From Flavobacteriales bacterium UBA6049 (GTDB lineage: Bacteria; Bacteroidota; Bacteroidia; Flavobacteriales_G; Salibacteraceae), in contig DIYR01000156.1 of the NCBI GenBank assembly GCA_002429085.1, positions 1 to 17,650 of the forward strand: 17,650 nt of DNA, given 5' to 3'. Shown here piece after piece: positions 6,352 to 13,013 of the stretch. Numbering within the stretch: position 1 is the first letter of the stretch; each line of letters opens with the position of its first letter. The notes beneath the pieces are model-generated. The model searched no databases, was not told where the DNA came from, and worked only from the letters and a program-made list of their open reading frames with translations. Made by a program: the position numbers and the translations under genes.

Positions 6352-8802
6352 ATGTTGATGTCTAAAACAAGATCTATTTTATTACTACTCGCTATGTGTT
6401 GTGGATTCGAATCCTTTACACAAGCGCAAAAAACTCCACTTACTATCAATGGTACAATTACAAACGATGCAGGGAATCCTCTTCCTGGTGCTACCGTCCG
6501 TATTGAAGGCTCCTTTCTAGGAACATCTTCCAATGCTCAAGGTAAATACAGGTTAACTGGAGCTAAATCTGGTGAGGTAATCATCACAGCTTCGTTTATT
6601 GGCTATGAATCGCATACCGATACTTTGTCTGCATCTGGTAGTGAATTGGAACACAATTTTCAATTACAACAAGCCACGGTAGAGGCCACTGAATTTGTTG
6701 TAGAGGGTACACGCGCTGATGATAAAACACCTATGGCTGTTGAGAATGTAAGCAGTGATCAAATTAATTTGAGAAATGCAGGACAGGACATTCCATACAT
6801 CTTAGATATGTCTACGTCAGTTGTAACTACATCTGATGCTGGTGCTGGTGTTGGTTATTCTGGGATGCGAGTTCGTGGTAGTGATGCAACCAGAGTAAAT
6901 GTTACAATCAATGGTATTCCATTGAATGATCCAGAATCACAAGGTGTGTTTTGGGTAAACATGCCAGACTTTGCATCTACTACAAATTCTATCCAAATTC
7001 AACGTGGTGTTGGTAGTTCTACCAATGGAGCGGGTGCTTTTGGAGGAACGGTAAATTTGAGTACTACTGATATTCAACAAGAAGGTTATGGACAGTATGA
7101 AGGCGGAGTTGGTTCTTTTAATACTTGGCGACACTCAATTACTTTCGGATCTGGCTTGGTGAATGATAAGTTTGTATTTGATGGTAGATTATCATCAATA
7201 ACAAGCGATGGTTATGTTGATAGAGCTGAATCTGATTTAAAGTCATATTACTTCAGGGCTGGATACATAGGGAAAACAAATACGCTTCAGTTTATCACAT
7301 TCAACGGATTAGAGCGAACATATCAAGCATGGAATGGTGTTCCTGAAGATAAGCTAGACGATGACAGAACTTACAACGCCTACACGTATGATGATGAGGT
7401 TGATAACTATAATCAAAATCACTATCAATTGCATTTTACGCAACGCATTAACGAAGCTTTTAACTTTTCAGCAGCCCTACACTATACTAAAGGACAAGGG
7501 TATTTTGAACAATATAAAGGAGATAGATATAACCCCGATCTAAATAGTGGTTCTAAGGAGAGCTTTGCTGATTACAACTTAGATAATGTTGTAATTGGAG
7601 ATTCTATAATTGAAGAAACAAACTTGATTCGTAGAAGATGGCTTGATAATGACTTTTATGGAGGAACTTATACTCTAGACTACAGAAAAGGTAGGTTGAA
7701 TGCCACTTTTGGTGGTGCATACAACCAATATGTTGGCGGGCATTACGGTGAGATTATTTGGGCAGAATATGCTAGTAATAGTCAGATCTACGATCGTTAC
7801 TATGATAATGAAGCTACTAAGACTGATTTCAATAATTACTTGAAGGTGAATTATCAGCTAAATAGCTTTTTGAATGTTTACGGTGATTTACAATATCGTT
7901 TGGTTACATATAATGTATTAGGCCTTGACCAAGGAAATACGCAGATTGACGTAAGCGATGATATGGCGTTTTTCAATCCTAAGGGAGGTTTAACTTTTGA
8001 GCAAGGTGCACATAAACTTTACGGGTCAGTAGCTGTTGCACAACGTGAGCCAAACAGAAACGATTACATTGATGCGGATCCTGGAACTACACCAGAATCT
8101 GAAGAATTAATTGATTATGAATTAGGTTACCGTTACCGCAATAATTGGTTCAGTGGATTAGTAAACTTCTACTATATGGATTATGTGAACCAATTGGTGA
8201 ATACTGGTGAGTTAAATGACGTTGGATCTCCAGTTAGAACAAACATTGAAGACACTTACAGAGCAGGTGTTGAAATAGAAACAGGCTTCAAGGTATATAA
8301 AGGATTAGATATAGCTCTAAATGCTACATTCTCACAAAACAAAATTGACTCTTGGACCGAGCAGGTTGATAACTGGGATGGCGAAAGAGTTACGGTTGAA
8401 CACAGTAATACAGATATTGCCTTTTCTCCATCAGTAATTGGTGGAATTACTGTTCGTTATCAGTATGATGGTTTGTTTTTGAATAAAGGCGAAGTGAAAG
8501 ACAAAGCAGAGATAGCTTTGTTTGGAAAGTATGTAGGAGAACAATTTGTGGACAACACGGAAAGCGATGACCGTAAATTAGATGCGTATTTCATCAACGA
8601 TGCACGATTTTCTTATACAGTTAAGAACGTGCTCTTTAAGGAAATTACTGCGTATATTTTGGTACGTAACTTATTCGATATTGAATACGAATCTAATGCT
8701 TGGACTTATAGATATTACAGTGGAGGTAGTGAGCAACAATTGTTGAATTATTTCCCTCAAGCTGGAACCAATTTTATGACTGGAGTACAGCTTAGGTTTT
8801 AG
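6352..8802 (+). CDS. TonB-dependent outer-membrane receptor, probably for thiamine
   Basis: Outer-membrane transporter of 816 aa. A signal peptide (MSKTRSILLLLAMCCGFESF, cleavage near TQAQ) is followed by a carboxypeptidase-regulatory-like beta-sandwich (about residues 28-98), a plug domain including GMRVRGSDATRVNVTINGIP and GAFGGTVNLST, and a long aromatic-rich beta-barrel. It ends in VQLRF, the terminal phenylalanine expected for barrel assembly. The riboswitch directly upstream points to thiamine or its phosphates as cargo. Bacteroides has an equivalent TPP-controlled receptor (OMthi) that works with PnuT, which is also encoded in this window. The start may be ATG 6352 or 6358; I used the first. 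A strong hairpin terminator follows 22 bases after the stop. Confidence 0.93.
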   Translation: MLMSKTRSILLLLAMCCGFESFTQAQKTPLTINGTITNDAGNPLPGATVRIEGSFLGTSSNAQGKYRLTGAKSGEVIITASFIGYESHTDTLSASGSELEHNFQLQQATVEATEFVVEGTRADDKTPMAVENVSSDQINLRNAGQDIPYILDMSTSVVTTSDAGAGVGYSGMRVRGSDATRVNVTINGIPLNDPESQGVFWVNMPDFASTTNSIQIQRGVGSSTNGAGAFGGTVNLSTTDIQQEGYGQYEGGVGSFNTWRHSITFGSGLVNDKFVFDGRLSSITSDGYVDRAESDLKSYYFRAGYIGKTNTLQFITFNGLERTYQAWNGVPEDKLDDDRTYNAYTYDDEVDNYNQNHYQLHFTQRINEAFNFSAALHYTKGQGYFEQYKGDRYNPDLNSGSKESFADYNLDNVVIGDSIIEETNLIRRRWLDNDFYGGTYTLDYRKGRLNATFGGAYNQYVGGHYGEIIWAEYASNSQIYDRYYDNEATKTDFNNYLKVNYQLNSFLNVYGDLQYRLVTYNVLGLDQGNTQIDVSDDMAFFNPKGGLTFEQGAHKLYGSVAVAQREPNRNDYIDADPGTTPESEELIDYELGYRYRNNWFSGLVNFYYMDYVNQLVNTGELNDVGSPVRTNIEDTYRAGVEIETGFKVYKGLDIALNATFSQNKIDSWTEQVDNWDGERVTVEHSNTDIAFSPSVIGGITVRYQYDGLFLNKGEVKDKAEIALFGKYVGEQFVDNTESDDRKLDAYFINDARFSYTVKNVLFKEITAYILVRNLFDIEYESNAWTYRYYSGGSEQQLLNYFPQAGTNFMTGVQLRF

Positions 8803-8823
8803 GTTAAAAGCTTGACCAAACTC

Positions 8824-8859
8824 AAAAAAGCCGTTGAAGATTTCTTCAACGGCTTTTTT
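8824..8859. terminator. Bidirectional intrinsic terminator
   Basis: A near-perfect 16-bp stem (8824-8839 with 8844-8859, loop ATTT) has the core GCCGTTGAAG/CTTCAACGGC and is flanked by A6 and T7 runs, so it can stop transcription from both sides. It lies between the convergent TonB receptor and KdsC-like genes and touches the stop codon of the latter. Confidence 0.9.
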
Positions 8860-9560
8860 TATCTCATTACTGGCATTCTGTTTTTCAACGTAATGATTTC
8901 TGTATCTATTTCGTTTCGGGATTCAATATAAGGCTGGTAGTCTCCAGTATATTCCATTCGTTTGTCAATTGTTTCATCAAAACGACCTAGAAGTTTTAAG
9001 CATAACTCACTTATCTCTCTTATGGCATGATCATTTCCACTGTGTCCAGTAACATAATCACAAAGCTTATTCTCTTTACAGTAGCTTATGAAATTAGGGT
9101 TTGAAGATCTTGTTACAAGCATTCTCAAGCCAACTTCTTTGGCAAGAGATAAGTCTAAAATATCATCAAACACAAAAAGAATTTCTTCAGGATCTAAGTC
9201 GAATTGCTTCTTTAAGAATGGAAGAGCTTCAACTTTATTCTTCAGTTTGAAAATAACAAGGTCTAAATGTTCTCTTTCAGCCCAGTAATAAGCGGTTTCA
9301 TTATTTTCTCCAGTAATAATGATGGTTTGTGGTAAAGTGTTACTGTGTTCTAAGTACAATCCAAAGCGAAGCATGTTCATGCCCATAGAATCTGCTTCAG
9401 AAAAACTACTGGAACCGTGTTCGTTTTTATAGCCATTGTGGAATACACCATCCCAATCGCAAATAATTGCTTTAATGCGGTGTAAACGGTCTTTCATAGA
9501 AAAGGGAGATGAAACAAATTCACCTCCCTTAGCTTCAAATATATCTTGAATTTTATCCAT
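8859..9560 (-). CDS. KdsC-like HAD phosphatase (divergent)
   Basis: Protein of 233 aa homologous to 3-deoxy-D-manno-octulosonate-8-phosphate phosphatase (KdsC/YrbI), which removes phosphate from Kdo8P to give Kdo. HAD motif I is CDWDGVF (D35, D37), motif II is IITGENN (T83), the lysine is in KLKNKVEAL (K109), and motif III-IV is FVFDDILDLS (D132, D133). The rest follows KdsC to DYVTGHSGNDHAIREI. It differs from the usual ~180-aa KdsC by about 28 extra N-terminal and 35 extra C-terminal residues, ITGE in place of ITGR, FDD in place of GDD, and EADSMG in place of RDGYG. It is last in the kdsB-kdsA-aldolase unit and starts at the foot of an intercistronic hairpin. Phosphatase activity is likely; the exact substrate is uncertain. 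Confidence 0.8.
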   Translation of the reverse strand: MDKIQDIFEAKGGEFVSSPFSMKDRLHRIKAIICDWDGVFHNGYKNEHGSSSFSEADSMGMNMLRFGLYLEHSNTLPQTIIITGENNETAYYWAEREHLDLVIFKLKNKVEALPFLKKQFDLDPEEILFVFDDILDLSLAKEVGLRMLVTRSSNPNFISYCKENKLCDYVTGHSGNDHAIREISELCLKLLGRFDETIDKRMEYTGDYQPYIESRNEIDTEIITLKNRMPVMR

Positions 9561-9586
9561 GGTCTTTCTCTTTTGATGGAAAGACC
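9561..9586 (-). promoter_or_regulatory. Intercistronic hairpin abutting the KdsC-like start codon
   Basis: Read on the minus strand, GGTCTTTC and GAAAGACC form a perfect 8-bp stem around a 10-nt loop. The 3' arm ends on the base before the ATG of the KdsC-like gene and fills most of the 34-nt gap after the aldolase-CBS stop. There is no T-run after it, so it is not a terminator. It could modulate ribosome access or protect or process the mRNA. Confidence 0.5.
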
Positions 9587-9594
9587 AAGTTAGT

Positions 9595-10614
9595 TTAGCT
9601 ATTTAGCTTAACCAAATCTTGGATGTCAATCATTCCAACAACTTTTCCATTGCTTGTAACAACTAACTCATCAACCTTCTTTTCAGTGAAAAGAGTTTGA
9701 GCTTCAAACAACAATTCGTTTGCATCAATGCTCAATGGAGTAGACATTGAAAGTTCACTCATTTTCTTAGTTACTGCAGCACCACCATCGCTTTCAATCA
9801 ATCTTCTCAAATCACCATCTGTAAAGATTCCAATTGGCTCTTGGTTATCATTTATCACTGTTACAGCACCAAATCCACCAGAAGTCATCTTCAACAAGCA
9901 ATCTGTTACGGTAGAATCACCAGTTACTGTTGGGTTATTGTCATTGATAATGTCTTTAACACGAACAGTCATTAAACGAGTATGCTCAAAGAATTGACGA
10001 GTACCAATCTCAGTGAAATGGTTTTCTGTCAACTGCTTCATGATCTTCCAAGGAGCAGTAATAGTATGAACACCAATTTCAATAGCGTTGCGTACGTGTT
10101 CTACGTTACGCACAGAAGAGAACATGATTTTAGTGTCATAGCCATAGTAGTTTACTGCATTCACACATGCTTCAACTAATTGTAAAGCATCAGTTCCTTG
10201 ATCTTGTAAACGGCCAACAAGTGGACAAACGTACGTTGCACCCGCTTGCATTGCCATGTATGCTTGTTGTAAAGTGTATACCAAATGAACGTTTACTAAG
10301 AAACCTTCTTTCGTTAATTCTTTACAAGCTTTTAAACCTTCCATAGAAACAGGAATCTTGTAAACCGTAGTAGAACGATCTAATCCAAGTGTTTCTTGGC
10401 GGTATGCTTCTGCAACAATTTCTTCAGCTGTTTCTCCAAGTGCTTCGATTTGAAGTACGGGAACAATTTTCGCTAATTCAACGATAGTTCCGTCTACATC
10501 GGTAATACCATGACGGTGCATAAACGTTGGAGTGGTTGTTAAACCATCGATGAAACCAATTTCAAACGCTTGCTTGATTTCTTTAATGTCAGCTGAATCT
10601 AAATATAATTCCAT
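9595..10614 (-). CDS. Transaldolase/fructose-6-phosphate aldolase domain fused to KdsD-type CBS pair
   Basis: Protein of 339 aa with two parts. Residues 1-213 match the small transaldolase / fructose-6-phosphate aldolase family: it begins MELYLD like E. coli FsaA, and has GLTTTP (24-29), Q55, the Schiff-base lysine K86 in VYKIPVS, NVHLVYTLQQ (109-118), PLVGR (131-135) and SSVRN (166-170). Residues about 217-339 are two CBS motifs with GIFTDGDLRR (262-271) and VVGMIDIQDLV, the form found at the C-terminus of arabinose-5-phosphate isomerase KdsD. The SIS isomerase domain is absent. Aldolase differences from FsaA include N28 to T, T109 to H110 and Y131 to L132. The ATG at 10614-10612 is preferred over a TTG at 10662. 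It lies between kdsA and the KdsC-like gene, so supplying D-arabinose-5-phosphate is the inferred role. Confidence 0.85.
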   Translation of the reverse strand: MELYLDSADIKEIKQAFEIGFIDGLTTTPTFMHRHGITDVDGTIVELAKIVPVLQIEALGETAEEIVAEAYRQETLGLDRSTTVYKIPVSMEGLKACKELTKEGFLVNVHLVYTLQQAYMAMQAGATYVCPLVGRLQDQGTDALQLVEACVNAVNYYGYDTKIMFSSVRNVEHVRNAIEIGVHTITAPWKIMKQLTENHFTEIGTRQFFEHTRLMTVRVKDIINDNNPTVTGDSTVTDCLLKMTSGGFGAVTVINDNQEPIGIFTDGDLRRLIESDGGAAVTKKMSELSMSTPLSIDANELLFEAQTLFTEKKVDELVVTSNGKVVGMIDIQDLVKLNS

Positions 10615-10659
10615 GTGTAATTGAATTCTGATTGAAGTTGGGATAGCCCAAAATTTCGG

Positions 10660-10667
10660 CAAAGATG
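10660..10667 (-). promoter_or_regulatory. Possible -7 box upstream of the aldolase-CBS gene
   Basis: The minus strand reads CATCTTTG, one mismatch to TAnnTTTG, 45 bases before the ATG and just after the kdsA stop. No -33 element is visible. It would be an internal promoter in the Kdo operon. Confidence 0.3.
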
Positions 10668-10686
10668 AATCTTTCTATCTAATTAC

Positions 10687-11520
10687 TTATTTCCTGTACT
10701 TTAATTCTACAGCATGAAGTTCAATTAGTGGTTTCAAGAACTCTTCTAATTCATTCATGTCTAATTGGCTCGCAGCATCACAAAGTGCTTCATTTGGGCA
10801 TGGATGTGTTTCTACAAATAGACCATCTACACCAGCTGCTACTCCCGCTCTTCCTAACACGCCTAAGTATTGACGAGCACCTCCACTAGGGTCAGAGCTT
10901 GGGATACCGTATTTACGGATAGAGTGGGTTACATCAAACACAACTGGATACCCTGTTTTACGCATTTCGTAGAAACTACGTGGGTCAACAACCATATCGT
11001 TGTATCCAAATGTGTAACCACGCTCTGTTAAGATAATGTTTTCGTTTCCAGTAGACTCTATTTTGTTTACAGGCTTAATCATGTTCTCAGGAGCTAAGAA
11101 CTGACCATGTTTCAAGTTTACGGCTTTACCAGTCTTTCCAGATTCTACTGTTAGAGTAGTTTGCATACATAAGTAAGCAGGAATTTGGATTACATCTACC
11201 ACCTCAGCAACTGGAGCTACCTGATCTGGATAGTGTAAGTCTGTTAAAAGTGGAAATCCGAACTCGTCTTTTACTTTTTGCAAAATGCGAAGGCCTTCTT
11301 CCATTCCAGGACCCATATAGTAATCTACAGAGCTACGGTTATCTTTTTGGAAAGATGCCTTATAAATCGTAGGAAGGTTTAAACGTTCTGTTACTTCTTT
11401 GATTTTTTCAGCGGTACGCATCATGATTGATTCTTCTTCAATCACACAAGGACCGGAGATTAAGAACAATTCATCTGCCCCACAAGTAACATTGCCAACT
11501 TGAACTTTTTTCTGGCTCAT
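10687..11520 (-). CDS. kdsA: 3-deoxy-8-phosphooctulonate synthase (Kdo8P synthase), variant
   Basis: Cytoplasmic enzyme of 277 aa that condenses phosphoenolpyruvate with D-arabinose-5-phosphate to Kdo8P. It is of the metal-dependent class: C25 in SGPCVIE, THSIRK, ETHPCP and the aspartate in CDAASQ are at the expected ligand positions. The substrate motif NRSS (61-64) and TERGYTFGY are kept. Two arginines usual in the family are methionine here: SF/YRG is YYMG (M69), and CRQTDL is CMQTTL (M119). The position of M119 corresponds to Aquifex Arg106, which is reported to bind the A5P phosphate. It is downstream of kdsB (42-nt gap) and upstream of the aldolase-CBS gene, with its own -7-like box. 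The family call is firm, but exact substrate use is open. Confidence 0.93.
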   Translation of the reverse strand: MSQKKVQVGNVTCGADELFLISGPCVIEEESIMMRTAEKIKEVTERLNLPTIYKASFQKDNRSSVDYYMGPGMEEGLRILQKVKDEFGFPLLTDLHYPDQVAPVAEVVDVIQIPAYLCMQTTLTVESGKTGKAVNLKHGQFLAPENMIKPVNKIESTGNENIILTERGYTFGYNDMVVDPRSFYEMRKTGYPVVFDVTHSIRKYGIPSSDPSGGARQYLGVLGRAGVAAGVDGLFVETHPCPNEALCDAASQLDMNELEEFLKPLIELHAVELKYRK

Positions 11521-11540
11521 AAACTCGAAATTTCTGGCTC

Positions 11541-11548
11541 CAAAAGTA
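11541..11548 (-). promoter_or_regulatory. -7 promoter box upstream of kdsA
   Basis: The minus strand reads TACTTTTG, an exact TAnnTTTG match 20 bases before the kdsA ATG, in the short gap after kdsB. No TTG -33 element is seen at the usual distance. This suggests kdsA can be transcribed separately from kdsB. Confidence 0.4.
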
Positions 11549-11562
11549 GGAGAATATATTAG

Positions 11563-12336
11563 TTATTCACTGATGCTAGGTCCTTCGAGATGTTTGAACA
11601 TATCTCGTACTCTTTCAAGATCATCAATGGTATCTACTGGAATAGAATCATGTACCGTTATTCCGACTTTTATAGAGCCTCCATTTTCCAGCCAGCGTAG
11701 TTGTTCCAATGATTCTAGCTCTTCTAAGTTGCCAGGAGAAAGGGTGGCAAATTCTTTTAAAGCTTTGCCAGTATAAGCGTATAGTCCTAGGTGTTTATAG
11801 ATGGTGGTTTTCTCAAGCCATTTACTTTTATGAGTATCTCGAACAAATGGAATAACAGAACGAGAAAAATAAAGTGCATTTTGATTTTTGTCTAGCGTAA
11901 CAAATACTTCGCTCTCATTAAAAAGGTCATCAATTCTTCTTACAGGAGTAACCAGTGTAGCAAATGAAGAATCACCATCATTGAAGCAGGCAATTAATTC
12001 TTGTAGTTGACTTGGTTCTAACAGTGGTTCATCCCCTTGAATGTTTACTACAGCGTCAAAGTGCTGAATCCCCATTGCATTTACTTTGTCTAAAGCTTCA
12101 ATGCATCTGTTAGTTCCAGTGCTATGATTTTTACTGGTCATAACAACGTTGCCACCAAATCCTTTTACGACTTGCTCAATACGTTCATCGTCTGTAGCAA
12201 CATATACATGCTCTAGCGCTTTAGATGCTTGTTCATAGACGCGCTGAATCATAGGTTTGCCATGGATATCTACCAGTGGTTTGCCTTCTAAACGAGTTGA
12301 TCCAAAACGTGCAGGGATTAATCCTAAGAAATTCAT
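11563..12336 (-). CDS. kdsB: CMP-Kdo / CMP-Kdo8N synthetase
   Basis: Cytidylyltransferase of 257 aa that activates the octulosonate sugar with CTP for transfer to lipid A. Family motifs are present in order: IPARFGSTRLEGKPL near the start, VYVATDDERI, STGTNR, VNIQGDEPLL, ALYFSRSVIPF, KHLGLYAY, LESLEQLRWLE and VDTIDDLERV. The length fits the usual ~250 aa. The ATG at 12336-12334 is preferred over a TTG six bases upstream. In Shewanella, which has the same kdnA/kdnB genes, KdsB prefers the 8-amino sugar, so this one may be CMP-Kdo8N specific; that cannot be decided from sequence. It is the first gene of the minus-strand Kdo unit, with a promoter-like box 17 bases upstream. Confidence 0.94.
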   Translation of the reverse strand: MNFLGLIPARFGSTRLEGKPLVDIHGKPMIQRVYEQASKALEHVYVATDDERIEQVVKGFGGNVVMTSKNHSTGTNRCIEALDKVNAMGIQHFDAVVNIQGDEPLLEPSQLQELIACFNDGDSSFATLVTPVRRIDDLFNESEVFVTLDKNQNALYFSRSVIPFVRDTHKSKWLEKTTIYKHLGLYAYTGKALKEFATLSPGNLEELESLEQLRWLENGGSIKVGITVHDSIPVDTIDDLERVRDMFKHLEGPSISE

Positions 12337-12352
12337 GCCCAAAAAATTTGTG

Positions 12353-12360
12353 CGAAGGTA
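12353..12360 (-). promoter_or_regulatory. Possible -7 box upstream of kdsB (TTCG variant)
   Basis: The minus strand reads TACCTTCG, one mismatch from TAnnTTTG, 16 bases before the kdsB ATG and 19 bases after the response-regulator stop. The same T-to-C variant occurs upstream of kdnA and of the barrel gene at 16498-17256. Confidence 0.3.
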
Positions 12361-12378
12361 TTTTAATTCAGAAACTAT

Positions 12379-12741
12379 TTATGCAGCTGCAATATGATCT
12401 ATTGCAATCTGCAAATCGCTTTGTGTAAAGGGCTTTCGAATGTATTTGTTAGCTCCAAACTTTTGTGCTGTGTATTGTTGATAGTAAGAAGACATGGCAG
12501 AAACTACAATAACTGGAATTTTGGAAGTTCTACATGTTTGACGAAGCTTAATTAAAAACTCATATCCATCCATAATGGGCATGATAATATCAGTGATTAT
12601 TAAATCTGGTAGTTGCTCAGAAATTTGCTCAAAAGCCAGTTTTCCATTTGGGAAAGAGTTTACGTAATGTCCTTGAGAAATAAGATAGTATCTGATAGTT
12701 CTTCTTAGGTGTATGTTGTCTTCAATCAATAGTATATTCAT
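12379..12741 (-). CDS. Single-domain response regulator (CheY-like receiver)
   Basis: Protein of 120 aa consisting only of a receiver domain. The acidic pair E7-D8, phosphorylation site D51 in LIITDIIMP, switch residue S81 in VVSAMSS and lysine K103 in IRKPF are all present, so it should be phosphorylatable. There is no DNA-binding or output domain, and no histidine kinase in the window; it would act through protein contacts or a phosphorelay. It lies between kdsB (same strand, 42-nt gap) and the divergent kdnA. The 272-bp region to kdnA holds a 14-bp palindrome. A link to LPS control is only suggested by position. Confidence 0.9.
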   Translation of the reverse strand: MNILLIEDNIHLRRTIRYYLISQGHYVNSFPNGKLAFEQISEQLPDLIITDIIMPIMDGYEFLIKLRQTCRTSKIPVIVVSAMSSYYQQYTAQKFGANKYIRKPFTQSDLQIAIDHIAAA

Positions 12742-12846
12742 AGCTGTGTGTTTTAGATTTATTACTATTATTCAATCAATATGCCTATTGTGTGTTGGAT
12801 GGATAATAGCAGGGAATGTTATCTATCACTTTTCGATTTGTCCGTA

Positions 12847-12860
12847 TAGTTTATAAACTA
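12847..12860. repeat. 14-bp perfect palindrome between response regulator and kdnA
   Basis: TAGTTTATAAACTA is perfectly self-complementary and lies near the middle of the 272-bp divergent intergenic region. It could be an operator for a dimeric regulator. Such an AT-only-rich palindrome can also arise by chance, so the functional call is weak. Confidence 0.3.
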
Positions 12861-12978
12861 ACTGTTGGCACTGAATAATCATGGTCTTTTTGTGAGATTA
12901 TATTCTCGATATTGGATTAGTGCTTTTCGTTTTATATAAGATGCGTTCTTAGATTGGTATGAGAAGGGGGTAGAATTT

Positions 12979-12986
12979 TATCTTCG
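12979..12986 (+). promoter_or_regulatory. Possible -7 box upstream of kdnA (TTCG variant)
   Basis: TATCTTCG has one mismatch to TAnnTTTG and ends 27 bases before the kdnA ATG. A TTG at 12954-12956 lies 22 bases upstream, a long but reported spacing. No other promoter-like site is closer to the gene. Confidence 0.4.
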
Positions 12987-13013
12987 CTTCGAATATTTAA
13001 AAACAAAAGCATT

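Noticed and set aside
6336..6533. Minus-strand 65-aa frame over the TonB receptor start
   Set aside because: It is opposite a clear signal peptide and domain, with no features of its own.
10615..10662. 16-residue extension of the aldolase-CBS protein
   Set aside because: It starts with TTG and covers the promoter-like box; MELYLD at 10614 matches the FsaA start.
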